From Hydrocarboniphaga effusa AP103 (lineage in GTDB: Bacteria > Pseudomonadota > Gammaproteobacteria > Nevskiales > Nevskiaceae): a stretch of 64,000 nucleotides of DNA. The translations under genes were made by a program, and so were the position numbers. The stretch is taken from assembly GCF_000271305.1 (NCBI RefSeq), contig NZ_AKGD01000001.1, positions 930,001 through 994,000 on the forward strand, given 5' to 3'. A model generated the notes under the pieces. It had not been told where the DNA came from. It was given only the letters and a program-made list of their open reading frames with translations, and did not search any database. Every line of letters starts with the position of its first letter. Position 1 is the stretch's first letter. Of the stretch, positions 1 through 12,147 are shown piece by piece.

Positions 1-3000
1 GCCGAAGGCATGTACATGATCGGCCAGATCATCGCGCTGCGGCACGAGGTGATTTCGATCGCGGCCCTGCATGAGCGCGCCTCGCGCGGAGCCCGCGATT
101 ATCTGCAGGCGCTCGATCTGCCGACCTTGCGCCTGCCCGCGCGCGAAGCCCCGATCGCGGTCGTCGGCATGGCCTGCCTGTATCCGGGCTCGCCCGATCT
201 CGAAGCGTACTGGAGTCACATCCTCGAAGGTCGCGACCTCGTGCGCGAGGTGCCGGCCGAACGCTGGAACGCCGAGCGTTACTATCGCGGTGCCGATGCC
301 GGCCCCGACCAGAGCGTGAGCAAATGGGGCGGCTTTCTCGACGACACGCCGTTCGATCCCTTGCAGTACGGCATTCCGCCGCAGTCGCTCGCGGCGATCG
401 AGCCCGTGCAGCTGCTCTCGCTCGAAGTGGCGAACCAGGCCTTGCGCGACGCCGGTTACTCGCAGTCGGCCGGCGGACGCTGGTTCGATCGCGAGCGCAC
501 TTCGGTGATCTTCGGCGCCGAAGGCGGCATGGACCTGGCCGCGCAATACAACTTCCGCAATCTCTACCAGCAGTATTGCGGCGACCTGCCGCCCGAACTC
601 GCGCAAGCTTTGCCGACGCTGACCGAAGATTCGTTCCCGGGCGTGCTCGTCAACGTGATCTCGGGGCGCATCGCCAATCGCCTCGGGCTCGGCGGCGTGA
701 ATTATTCGGTCGACTCGGCCTGCGCAAGCTCGCTGACCGCCATCGAACTCGCGGTGAAGGAGCTGCGCTCGGGCAGCAGCGAAATGGTGCTCGCGGGCGG
801 CGCCGACTTTCACAACGGCATCACCGACTTTCTGATGTTTTCGTCGGTCGGCGCGCTGTCGTCGAGTGGACGCTGCCGGTCGTTCGACGACAACGCGGAC
901 GGCATCGCGCTGGGCGAAGGCGTCGGCATCGTCGTGCTCAAGCGGCTCGACGATGCACAGGCCGATGGCGATCGCATCTACGCGGTCATCGACGGCATCG
1001 CCGGATCCAGCGACGGCAAGGCGCTGGGCCTGACCGCACCGCGCAAGGAAGGCCAGAAGCGCGCGCTCGATCGCTGCTACTGGCAAGCCGGCGTGCTGCC
1101 GTCCGAAATCGGGCTCGTCGAAGCGCACGGCACCGGCACCGTCGTCGGCGATCGCACCGAGCTGCGCACGCTGACCGAAGTGTTCAGCGCCTACGGCGCA
1201 TTGCCGCAGCAGGCCGCGCTCGGCTCGGTGAAGAGCCAGATCGGCCACACCAAGTGCGCGGCCGGCATCGCGGGCTTCATCAAGGTGGCCAAGGCCCTGC
1301 ATCACGGCGTTTTGCCGCCGACCGGGCTCATCACGCAGCCGAACGCCTGGCATCGCGCCGCGACGAGCCCGTTCGCGCTCAATCGCACGCCGCAGCCCTG
1401 GCTTGCGCACAGCGGCGCGAAGCGCGCGGCGGTGAGCGCCTTCGGTTTCGGCGGCACCAATTTCCACGCGGTGCTTTCGGGCTATCCGGCGCATCGGAAC
1501 ACCCAGGGCTCGCTGCACTGGCCCGCCGAGCTGTTCGCGTTTCGTGGCGATAGCGCGGCGGCGATCGCACCGCGTGTTCGCGAACTCGCCGACTATCTCG
1601 CCGCATCGGATGCGCCGCTTGCACTGCGCGATCTTGCCGCGACGGTTTGGGCGAACGGTTCGGGTGTCGTGCAACTCGCGTTCGTCGCCAGCACCCGCGA
1701 AGAGCTCTCGGCCAAGCTCGCCCATGCGGTGCAGCAGAACCCGGCGGGCGGACTGCACAAGCGCGACGACGCTCCTGCAACACAGCGCATCGCCTTTCTG
1801 TTCTCGGGCCAGGGCAGCCAGTATCCGGGCATGCTGCGCGAGCTGTTCGTCTACTTCCCCGCGCTGCGCGAACTGCTCGCGCTCGCGCCGGACCTGCTGC
1901 CGGTCATCTATCCGTCCACCGCCTACGACGACGCGACGCGCTCGGCGCAGCAGCAGCGCCTGACCGACACGCGCATGACCCAGCCGGCGCTCGGCCTGGT
2001 CGAGCTCGCGGGCTTTCAATGGCTGCACAGCCTCGGCCTGCAGCCCGACATGGCGGCGGGCCACAGCTACGGCGAACTCGCGGCGCTCGCGGCGGCCGGC
2101 GCTTTCGACGCGCAAACCCTGGTGAAGCTCTCGCGCTCGCGCGCCGAAGCGATTCTCGCCTCGGTCGGCGAGGACAGCGGCGCGATGGCCGCGGTGCGCC
2201 TCGATGTCGACTCGTTGCGTCCGCTGCTGACGGGCTTCCCGGGCGTGGTGATGGCGAACCAGAACAGCCCGGTGCAGACCGTGATCTCGGGCCCGACGGC
2301 AGACGTCAACGCCGCCTGCGAGCTGCTCAAGCAGCACGCGGTGGGCTACAAGCTCATCGACACCGATTGCGCCTTCCACTCACCGCTGATGGCGGCTGCC
2401 GAGCGTCGTTATGCGGCCACGCTCGCGAACGAAGCCGTGCTGCCGCTGCGCTGGCCGGTGTACTCGAACATCAGCGCCGAGCCGCATCTCGACGACGCGG
2501 CCGCGATCCGCGACAGCCTCGCGCGCCACATCGTCAGCCCGGTGCGCTTCGTCTCCGAAGTCGAGCGCCTCTACGCGGATGGCGCGCGTGTGTTCGTCGA
2601 AATCGGCCCCAAGCGCGTGCTCACGGGCCTGGTCAATCGCATCCTCAAGGATCAGACGCACACGGCCATCGCGCTCGATCCCGAAGAGCGCGGCCTCGCC
2701 GGCCTGCTCGAAGTGGTCGCCCAGCTCGCCGTGCGCGGCAACAGCTTCGACGCGAGCACGCTGTTCGCCGATCGCGCCCGCACGCTCGACCTCACGCAGC
2801 CGCGCAAGCTCGGTGCAACCACCTGGCTCGTCAACGGCGGGCGCGCGTTTCCGCTGCGCGGCAAGGCGCCCGCGCATGCGGCGGCGGTCGTGCTCCAACC
2901 GGTCGTCACGGCGAATGCCGTCACCAGCATCGCCGCAGCACCTGCGCAGACGACGCTCGCCGCCGGCGATCAGGCGATCGTGAGTTATCTGCACAACATG

Positions 3001-5286
3001 CGCGATCTCGTGAACGCGCAGCGCGACGTGCTGCTCGGCTACTTCGGTGCGCCGGCTGCAGCACCGCGTGCGGCTGCGACGATCACGATCGCGCCGTCCG
3101 CACAGATGAAAGCATCGGCTCCCATCGCCGTCGCTCCGGCCGCGCAAGCGCTTTCCGCCCCATTGCAGGCCGAACCCACGGTCGCGAATGCGAACAGCGT
3201 GCTGCTCGGCATCGTCTCCGAGCGCACGGGTTATCCATCCGAAATGCTCGATCTCGATCTGGACCTCGAAGCCGATCTGTCGATCGATTCGATCAAGCGC
3301 CTCGAAGTGATCAGCGATCTCGCGCAGAAGCTCGCGCTGCGCGAAGCCTTCGGTGCCAATGCCGACGCGCTCATCGAACAGCTCGCCGCCAAGAAGACGC
3401 TGCGCGCGGTGCTCGATTTCCTCTCTTCGAGCCTGCCGAAGACCATCGCAACCGCAGCCAGTGCAACACCCGCACCCGCCACCGTCGCGGCCCCGCGCCC
3501 GGTCGCCGAACTGCTGCTCGACATCGTCAGCCAGAGCACCGGCTACCCGGCCGAAGCGCTCGACCTGGATCTCGACCTCGAAGCCGATCTGTCGATCGAT
3601 TCGATCAAGCGCCTCGAAATCGTCGGCCAGCTCGCGAGCGGTCTCGGACTGGATGCGAGCCAGGGCAAGGACGCGCTGCTGGAGCGCCTGTCCGCGCAGA
3701 AAACGCTGCGGGCGATGATCGAGCACCTGCAGCAGGCGGTGCCCGCAACGCGGCCGCAAGCCGCGCCCGTGGCGGCGAAACCGACCGCCCAGCTGACGGC
3801 CGACTCGGATGCCGGCATTCCGCTCGAACGCTATCTGCTGCGTCCGCTGCCGGCTCCGCCCGCGCGTGCCGGCGACATCGATCTGGCGAACAAGCAGTTC
3901 CTGATCACCGACGACAAGCTCGGCATCGCGCCCAAGCTCGCCGCGCGCCTGCAGGCACGCGGAGCCAGCACGCGCATCGTCGAGTTCTCGGCGAGCCATG
4001 CCGAAAGCGGGCTCGCGGAAGTCGACGGCCTGATCCATCTCTGGAGCCTCAACCCGGACAGCCTCGTCATCGAGGTCAAGCATTTCTTCGCACTCGCACG
4101 CGAAGCCCTGCTCAACAAGGCGCGTCATCTGCTCGTGGCGAGCGCGCTCGGTGGAGACTTCGGTCAAAGCGGAACGGGCGGCTCGCACTTCAATCGTGGC
4201 GGCGGCTTCGCCGGCATGATCAAGACGGTCGAGAAGGAATTCCCCGAGCTGCGCGCGCACTGGGTCGATCTGCATGCGGGCGAGCCGCAGGACGCGCTGC
4301 TCGACGCGCTCGAAACCGAGCTGCTTGCCGGCAACCCGCTCGCCGAAGTCGCGTATCTCAACGGCCAGCGCTATGCGCGCAAAGTCGTGCCGGTGGCGTT
4401 GACCGAAGGCTCGCTCGACGGCCTGCCGCTGACGCCCGAAAGCGTGGTGTTGCTGACCGGCGGCGCACGCGGCATCACCGCGCTGATCGCGGTGGCGCTC
4501 GCACGCCGCTATCGCTGCAGGCTCGAACTCGTGGGCCGCTCCGAAGCGCCCGAGGGCGACGAAGATGCGCTCACGCGCGGCGTTGCCGATCCGCGTCGCC
4601 TGCGCCAGCTGTTGCTGCAAGCAGACCCGACTCGCAAGCCCGCGGAGATCGAGCGTCTCGCCCGTCGCGTGCTGGCCGAGCGCGAAGTTCGCGAGACCTT
4701 TGCACAGGTTCGCGAAGCCGGCAGCACCGTGCACTACACGCCGCTCGATGTGCGCGACGAAGAGGCTTTCGCGAGCTTCATCGCCGAGACGTATTCGCGC
4801 CATGGTCGTATCGACGGCGTCATCCACGGTGCCGGCGTGGTCGAAGACAAGCTCGTGCGCGACAAGACCGACGAGAGCTTCGGCCGCGTGTTCGACACCA
4901 AGGTGCGTTCGGCGCTGATCCTCAACCGGCTGATTCGCGACGACGTGAAGTTCGTGGTGTTCTTCTCGAGCGTCGCGAGCGCCTTCGGCAATCGCGGCCA
5001 GGTCGATTACGCCTCGGCCAACGACGTGCTCGACAAGCTCGCGCATCACTGGCAGACGCGCATCGGTGGCCGCGTGATTTCGGTCAACTGGGGGCCTTGG
5101 GCCGACACCGGCATGGTCAACGATGCGCTGCGCAACGATTACGCGCGCAAGGGCATTGGCCTGATTCCGCAGGCGGCCGGCGTCGAAGCACTGCTGCGAG
5201 AGTTGTCGATCGCGCGCGGCGACAGCCAGATCGTGCTGATGTGCGGCAAGCCCGAAAGCTTCGGCGCCGCAACGCCGCTGGCCTGA
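1..5286 (+). CDS. Type I polyketide synthase, KS-AT-ACP-ACP-KR (5' end outside window)
   Basis: Iterative PUFA/Hgl-type megasynthase subunit. Counting from the Met at base 10, KS spans about residues 47-480 with Cys238 (DSACASS), His373 (EAHGTGT) and His413. AT has GQGSQYPG and Ser686 in GHSYGE, with CAFHSP suggesting malonyl specificity. Two ACPs carry phosphopantetheine serines 1094 and 1198 (DLSIDSIKR). The KR (about 1480-1720) has LLTGGARGI and the Ser/YASAN catalytic set. This domain order is that of PfaA and HglE-like synthases. The frame is open to base 1, and the first 40 residues (EGMYMIGQIIALRHEV, AALHERAS) resemble the C-terminal helices of nitronate-monooxygenase/PfaD-type flavin enoyl reductases. 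An ER-like domain may therefore lie upstream in the same polypeptide (inference). The gene ends 6 bases before the next KS gene, so the two are probably co-transcribed. Confidence 0.93.
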   Translation, partial: AEGMYMIGQIIALRHEVISIAALHERASRGARDYLQALDLPTLRLPAREAPIAVVGMACLYPGSPDLEAYWSHILEGRDLVREVPAERWNAERYYRGADAGPDQSVSKWGGFLDDTPFDPLQYGIPPQSLAAIEPVQLLSLEVANQALRDAGYSQSAGGRWFDRERTSVIFGAEGGMDLAAQYNFRNLYQQYCGDLPPELAQALPTLTEDSFPGVLVNVISGRIANRLGLGGVNYSVDSACASSLTAIELAVKELRSGSSEMVLAGGADFHNGITDFLMFSSVGALSSSGRCRSFDDNADGIALGEGVGIVVLKRLDDAQADGDRIYAVIDGIAGSSDGKALGLTAPRKEGQKRALDRCYWQAGVLPSEIGLVEAHGTGTVVGDRTELRTLTEVFSAYGALPQQAALGSVKSQIGHTKCAAGIAGFIKVAKALHHGVLPPTGLITQPNAWHRAATSPFALNRTPQPWLAHSGAKRAAVSAFGFGGTNFHAVLSGYPAHRNTQGSLHWPAELFAFRGDSAAAIAPRVRELADYLAASDAPLALRDLAATVWANGSGVVQLAFVASTREELSAKLAHAVQQNPAGGLHKRDDAPATQRIAFLFSGQGSQYPGMLRELFVYFPALRELLALAPDLLPVIYPSTAYDDATRSAQQQRLTDTRMTQPALGLVELAGFQWLHSLGLQPDMAAGHSYGELAALAAAGAFDAQTLVKLSRSRAEAILASVGEDSGAMAAVRLDVDSLRPLLTGFPGVVMANQNSPVQTVISGPTADVNAACELLKQHAVGYKLIDTDCAFHSPLMAAAERRYAATLANEAVLPLRWPVYSNISAEPHLDDAAAIRDSLARHIVSPVRFVSEVERLYADGARVFVEIGPKRVLTGLVNRILKDQTHTAIALDPEERGLAGLLEVVAQLAVRGNSFDASTLFADRARTLDLTQPRKLGATTWLVNGGRAFPLRGKAPAHAAAVVLQPVVTANAVTSIAAAPAQTTLAAGDQAIVSYLHNMRDLVNAQRDVLLGYFGAPAAAPRAAATITIAPSAQMKASAPIAVAPAAQALSAPLQAEPTVANANSVLLGIVSERTGYPSEMLDLDLDLEADLSIDSIKRLEVISDLAQKLALREAFGANADALIEQLAAKKTLRAVLDFLSSSLPKTIATAASATPAPATVAAPRPVAELLLDIVSQSTGYPAEALDLDLDLEADLSIDSIKRLEIVGQLASGLGLDASQGKDALLERLSAQKTLRAMIEHLQQAVPATRPQAAPVAAKPTAQLTADSDAGIPLERYLLRPLPAPPARAGDIDLANKQFLITDDKLGIAPKLAARLQARGASTRIVEFSASHAESGLAEVDGLIHLWSLNPDSLVIEVKHFFALAREALLNKARHLLVASALGGDFGQSGTGGSHFNRGGGFAGMIKTVEKEFPELRAHWVDLHAGEPQDALLDALETELLAGNPLAEVAYLNGQRYARKVVPVALTEGSLDGLPLTPESVVLLTGGARGITALIAVALARRYRCRLELVGRSEAPEGDEDALTRGVADPRRLRQLLLQADPTRKPAEIERLARRVLAEREVRETFAQVREAGSTVHYTPLDVRDEEAFASFIAETYSRHGRIDGVIHGAGVVEDKLVRDKTDESFGRVFDTKVRSALILNRLIRDDVKFVVFFSSVASAFGNRGQVDYASANDVLDKLAHHWQTRIGGRVISVNWGPWADTGMVNDALRNDYARKGIGLIPQAAGVEALLRELSIARGDSQIVLMCGKPESFGAATPLA
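3262..3618 (+). repeat. 45-bp perfect direct repeat in the tandem ACP domains
   Basis: Bases 3262-3306 and 3574-3618 are identical over 45 bp, spaced exactly 312 bp (104 codons). They encode the segment DLEADLSIDSIKRLE around the phosphopantetheine serine of each ACP. Identity at synonymous positions suggests recent duplication or ongoing gene conversion between the two carrier domains. Confidence 0.9.
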
Positions 5287-5292
5287 GCCCGC

Positions 5293-7164
<1,872 letters not shown>

Positions 7165-9870
7165 CCAGTTCCAGCCGCGCGCAGAAGACATCGCCACGTA
7201 TTTCGGTTTGCCGCTGCCGCGTTACTGCGAGCCGCTCGATCCAGCCGCTTCGCTCGTCAAGCTCGTGATCGGCCTGCTCGGCTTCAATCGCTACCTGTTC
7301 GAGCGCCTTGGCGATCTCGGCATCCACGCCGATGTCTACGCCGGCCACAGCGTCGGCGAATGGAGCGCGATGCTCTGCTCGGGCATGCTCGACCAGGCGC
7401 TGTCCGACCGGACTTACGCGGCGCTCGATGTCGACGCGGTCGATTTCCCCGACGTGCTGTTCCTGGCCGCATCCTGCAGCGAGCAGCAATTGCGCGATGC
7501 GATGCAAGGTCTCGACGAGGTTGCGATCTCGCACGACAACTGCCCGCATCAGGTCATCGCCTGCGGCCGTCGTGCGGCGATCGAGATCGTTGCCGACAGG
7601 CTCAAGCAGGCGCGCGTGTTCGTGCAGACCCTGCCGATCGTGTCGGGCTTTCACTCGCCGCTGTTCGCGAGTCATTTGCAGCCGTATCGCGAGTTCTTCG
7701 AAAGCGCGGCGCTGCACGAGCCCAAGGTCGCTGTCTGGTCCGCGACCACCGCCGCGAAGTTCCCGGCCGCGATGGCCGACAAGCAGCAACTCGCGATCGC
7801 GCATCTGCTCGAACCCGTACGCTTCCGCTCGCTGATCGAATCGCTCTATGACGATGGCGCCCGAGTCTTCGTGCAAGTGGGCACCGGCTCGCTCGCCGGC
7901 TTCATCGACGACACCCTGAGCGGCCGTCCGCATCAGGCGATCCAGGCCAATCGCGACGATCGCAGCGGGCTTGCCGCCCTGCAGCAGCTTTGCGCTGCGC
8001 TGTGGGTCGAAGGCGCGGAGTTCGATACGCGTTTGCTCTCGGATACGACGCCGCCAGTAGAAGCTGCCAAAACCGAAAAGACCAGGACGACGATCCAGCT
8101 CGCACTCGGCGTTCCGCTGATTCGCGTCGCCGAACCGCTGCCCGTGAACCTGCTGCCGCAGACGATGCGCGCCCCCGTTGCGGTCGCCAGCGACGATGCG
8201 CTCGGCCAGTTCGTGCAGCAGACGCTCGCCGACATCGAGGCAGCGGGCCGCGATGTGCTCGCGGCCTGGCAGCAGCATCGCTCGCCTGCGCAGCGCAGTG
8301 CGCAGGCGGTCGCAATGCCAAGCGGCGGCGTGAATGTCGCCCAGCTCGAACATCGCGTCACGCGTCATCTCGATATCGAGCGCAACGTTCCGTACGTGCG
8401 CGATCACGAACTGTATCCGCAGCGTCCGGGCTGGCCGGTGGCTTCCGATCGCCATCCGGTGGTTCCGCTGACGATGGAAGTGATGCTCGTGCGCGAGGCG
8501 GCCGAAGAAGTGCTGCCGCAACTCAAGGTCATCGAAGTCGAGCAGATCCAGGCCTATCGCTGGCTCGCGGTCGCCGAGCCGCTCGACGTCGAGATTCGCC
8601 TGCAAGGCATCGATGCAACGACGATCGAAGCCGAGATCGTCGGCTATTTTCGCGCTCGTCTGCGTGTGGCGGCCGAGTATCCCGCGGCGCCCGCAGCCCA
8701 CTTCAATGCGCTGCAAAAGCCGCGCGCGACTGCGGTTCCGGCTGCCGAGCTGTACAGCGAAGGCTGGATGTTTCATGGCCCGGCGTATCAGGGCGTCGCC
8801 GAATTCCAGGCGATCGGCGACAACGGCATCGACGGCCTGCTGCGCGTGCCCACGGGCAAGGGCGCGCTGCTCGACAACATGGGCCAGCTCGCCGGCTATT
8901 GGGTCATGGAGCAGGAAGAAAACTGCCTCGCGATGCCGATCGGCGTCGATCGCATTCGCTTCCACACGCCCGATCCGCTACCGGGCGAAATGCTCGAGGC
9001 GCGCATCCGCATCAACGAACTCGATGAGCTGAATTGCGTCACTCGCCACGAGTTGCGTGATGCGAGCGGCAGGCTGCGCATCGCCATCGACGGCTGGCGC
9101 ACGCGTCGCTACAGCATGGACAAGTCGTTCTGGGTGGCGAGCCGCAAGCTCTCCGTGAATGCGGTTTCACAGCAGGTTCCACCGAACGTCGCCCTGTTCG
9201 AAGACCGTTACGACACTGCGATCCTGCGCGATTATCTGGTGCGCCGTTATCTCGCCGAACCCGAGCGCGCGATCTACGACGGCCTGTCTCCGCGTCGCAA
9301 GCGCCAGTGGCTGGCCGGTCGCGTTGCAGCGAAAGATGCGATTCGTCTGTTGCTTTGGCAGCGCACGAACGCGCCGATTTATCCGCAGGAAGTGCGCATC
9401 GCCAATCTCGAAACCGGCGCGCCGGTCGCATTGCCGAACGTGACGACGACGGTGCATGCGGGCCTGCATATCTCGATCGCGCACAAGGGTTCGCTCGCCG
9501 CCGCGATCGTCGGCGATGTGCCGGTCGGCATCGACATCGAACACGTCGAGCCGCGCGAGGCGGGCTTCGTCGAACTCGCGTTTTCGCCCGACGAATGCCA
9601 GCTGTTGCTGGCCGATGCGAGCGCCAACGCGGACATCGAATACACGCGCGGCTGGGTCGCCAAGGAAGTCGCGGCGAAGGCTGCGGGCACCGGGCTCGGC
9701 GGACAGCCGCTGGCTTTCGTGATCGAAGCGCGCGAAGGCGATTGCCTGCGAGTCAACGGACATTGGGTCGTCACCCATCCGCTGCGTGATTCCATCGTGG
9801 GCTGGAGCTTGGCGGTCGATGCGAGCGCCAGCACTGCTTTCCTCAACTCTCCTACTCAAAGCCTGACTGC

Positions 9871-10155
9871 ATGAGCGCTGCCGACGCCGACACCTTCGAA
9901 TTCGTGGTTTCCACGATTCGCCGCACCATCAACGAAGACTGGATCGCAGACTTCGAGATCACGAGCGAAACGCGCTTCAACGACGATCTCGAACTCGAAA
10001 GCATCGAGTTCGTGAAGATCGCGGACCAGCTGCAGGCGCACTACGGCGATCGCCTCGACATCGCGGGCTGGCTGTCGGGCAAGAGCGTCGCCGAGTTGAT
10101 CGGGCTGTCGGTCGGCGTGCTGACCGATTACATCGAACAGACGCTCGCGGCCTGA
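9871..10155 (+). CDS. Free acyl carrier protein
   Basis: A 94-residue discrete ACP. The phosphopantetheine site is the Ser in DLELESIEFVK, at the start of helix 2, and the length and acidic character fit the family. Its start codon overlaps the stop of the AT-DH-PPTase gene (ATGA), so the two are translationally coupled. It could carry the starter, the finished chain, or the acyl group handed to the HxxxDG acyltransferases downstream. The partner is inferred from position only. Confidence 0.88.
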   Translation: MSAADADTFEFVVSTIRRTINEDWIADFEITSETRFNDDLELESIEFVKIADQLQAHYGDRLDIAGWLSGKSVAELIGLSVGVLTDYIEQTLAA

Positions 10156-10166
10156 GTTCTGGAACC

Positions 10167-11372
10167 ATGAGCCGCTTCCTGTTCACCGTGCCTCCGCTGA
10201 CCGGCCATCTGAACCCGGCGCTCGCGGTTGCGCACGCGCTCGAAACGAGCGGACACGAAGTCGCCTGGGCCGTGCATGCGCGCGAGATCGCAGCCAAGCT
10301 GCCGGCTCATGCGCGGCTCTACCCGCTCGATGTCGCTGAAGCGGCGCAGCCGCCCAACACCGACCTTGCGGCCAGCACGCCGCAGGTGCGGGGACTCGAA
10401 AGCGTGCGCGTGTTCTTCGAGGACTATGCCTTGCCGCTCGCCGAAGCGATGCTCGCTCCACTCGAAGCCGCGGTACGCGATTTCAAGCCCGACGTGCTCG
10501 TGGTCGATCATCAAATGCTCGGCGGTGCACTCGTCGCGCGCAAGCTCGGCCTGCGCTGGGCGAGCCTGATCACCACCACCGCTTCGATCCTCAAGCTGTC
10601 GCCGGTGTTCGATGCCTGGGTCGCCGAGCAGTATCTCGGTCTGCAGCAGCGTTATCTGCCTGCGAACGCCATCGTCGAACGCCCCGATTTTTCGCCCGAG
10701 CTCGCGATCGTGTTCTCGGCCGAAGAACTCGTCGGCGACGCGCATCCCCGCGTCGAAGCGCCCTATCGCTTCGTCGGCCCGGCGCGCGATGCGGGCCGAC
10801 GGGCCGTCGAGTTTCCGTGGCACTGGCTCGAAGCCGGCAAGCAGAAGCTGCTGATTTCGCTCGGCACCGTGAGCCGCGATCGCGACACGCGTTTCTTCGA
10901 AGTGATGATGGCCGCGCTGTCCGAAATGCCGCAGGTGCAGGCCGTGATGGTCGCGCCAGCCTCACTCGCTGCACTGTCGCCCGCGAACGTGCTCGTTCGC
11001 GATTACGTGCCGCAGTCCGAGCTGCTGACGAAGGTCGACGGCGTGATCTGCCACGCGGGCCACAACACCGTGTGCGAAAGCCTGAGCCAGGGCCTGCCGC
11101 TGATCGTCGCGCCGATCCGCGACGATCAGCCGGTGATCGCGCGCCAGGTGATCGACGCGGGCGCCGGCCTGTTCATGCGCCAGGGCAAGGTCACGCCGCC
11201 GACCGCACGCAAGCTCATCGAGCAGTTGCTGAGCGACACGAGCCTGCGCGAGGGCGCTCGGCGCTTGCAGCAGGCACTCGCACAGGCGCCAGGCGCAAGC
11301 GGCGCGGCCGAGCTGATCGCCGAACTCGCGCGCAAGCCCGTGCACACGTCCACGCTGAGCGAGGTCGCCTGA
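10167..11372 (+). CDS. GT1-family glycosyltransferase (MGT/UGT-like)
   Basis: A 401-residue two-Rossmann glycosyltransferase that would move a sugar from a nucleotide-sugar to a lipid or polyketide hydroxyl. The N-terminal acceptor half begins FTVPPLTGHLNPAL, typical of macroside and rhamnosyl transferases. The C-terminal donor-binding signature is CHAGHNTVCESLSQGLPLI, with the downstream DDQP donor motif. It starts 11 bases after the ACP stop and its own stop overlaps the next start (TGATG). In this operon the likely acceptor is the PKS product, making a glycolipid (inference). The sugar cannot be predicted. Confidence 0.87.
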   Translation: MSRFLFTVPPLTGHLNPALAVAHALETSGHEVAWAVHAREIAAKLPAHARLYPLDVAEAAQPPNTDLAASTPQVRGLESVRVFFEDYALPLAEAMLAPLEAAVRDFKPDVLVVDHQMLGGALVARKLGLRWASLITTTASILKLSPVFDAWVAEQYLGLQQRYLPANAIVERPDFSPELAIVFSAEELVGDAHPRVEAPYRFVGPARDAGRRAVEFPWHWLEAGKQKLLISLGTVSRDRDTRFFEVMMAALSEMPQVQAVMVAPASLAALSPANVLVRDYVPQSELLTKVDGVICHAGHNTVCESLSQGLPLIVAPIRDDQPVIARQVIDAGAGLFMRQGKVTPPTARKLIEQLLSDTSLREGARRLQQALAQAPGASGAAELIAELARKPVHTSTLSEVA

Positions 11373-12145
11373 TGGACAACGTGATCGTCGACGGCGCCGA
11401 ACTTTCCACGCTCACCCTCGGCGGTGCCGTGGGCACGCCGCTCGTGATGCTGCACGGGCTCATCGCGGGCAACATGGCGACCTGGTATTCGGCTTTCGCC
11501 ACGCCGCTCGCGAGCGACCGTCGTGTACTGCTCTACGACCAGCGCGGTCACGGCGGCAGCAGCATGCCGACTCGCGGCTTCGATCTCGACAGCCAGAGCG
11601 ACGATCTCGCGCGCGTGCTCGCGCATCATCGGGTCGACCACAGTTTCGATCTCGTCGGCCACAGCATGGGCGCGCTGATCGCCCTGCGTTATGCGCTGCG
11701 CCATCCGCATCGCCTGCGCCGGCTGGTGCTCGTCGATGCGCCGATGCCGGCCTGCGATCATGTCGCGCCGAGCCTGCTCACCGCGAAGACGCCCGAGGCG
11801 CTCGCCGAGCATTTCGGCGCGAACGGCGAGCTCAGCGGCCGGCGCCGCGAACGCCAGCTGCGCCGGCTGTCTTCCTTGCTGTTCGATTCGACGCTCGTCG
11901 CCGATCTGCTCGCGATGCATGCGGAACCCGACGAGCAGCTGCGCAAGCTGCAAGTGCCGGTGCTGCTCGTCTACGGCCGCCGGTCGCCGTGCTTTTCGGC
12001 AGGAGAACGGCTGCACGCGCTGCTGCCGAACGCCGAACTCAGCGCGCTCGATTGCGGCCACTACATTCCCGAAGAAGCGCCCGCCGATCTGCGTGCGGAG
12101 CTGGCCCGCTTCCTGACTCTCAACGACGCTTCCCTCGCGGCCTGA
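11372..12145 (+). CDS. Alpha/beta hydrolase
   Basis: A 257-residue alpha/beta-fold enzyme. The oxyanion segment is MLHGLIAG, the nucleophile elbow is GHSMG, an acid sits after VLLVYGRRSP, and the catalytic His is in DCGHYIPEE. The start overlaps the glycosyltransferase stop (TGATG). It may be the thioesterase or hydrolase that frees or edits the polyketide chain, since neither synthase half contains a TE domain. That role is inference from context. Confidence 0.85.
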   Translation: MDNVIVDGAELSTLTLGGAVGTPLVMLHGLIAGNMATWYSAFATPLASDRRVLLYDQRGHGGSSMPTRGFDLDSQSDDLARVLAHHRVDHSFDLVGHSMGALIALRYALRHPHRLRRLVLVDAPMPACDHVAPSLLTAKTPEALAEHFGANGELSGRRRERQLRRLSSLLFDSTLVADLLAMHAEPDEQLRKLQVPVLLVYGRRSPCFSAGERLHALLPNAELSALDCGHYIPEEAPADLRAELARFLTLNDASLAA

Positions 12146-12147
12146 CC

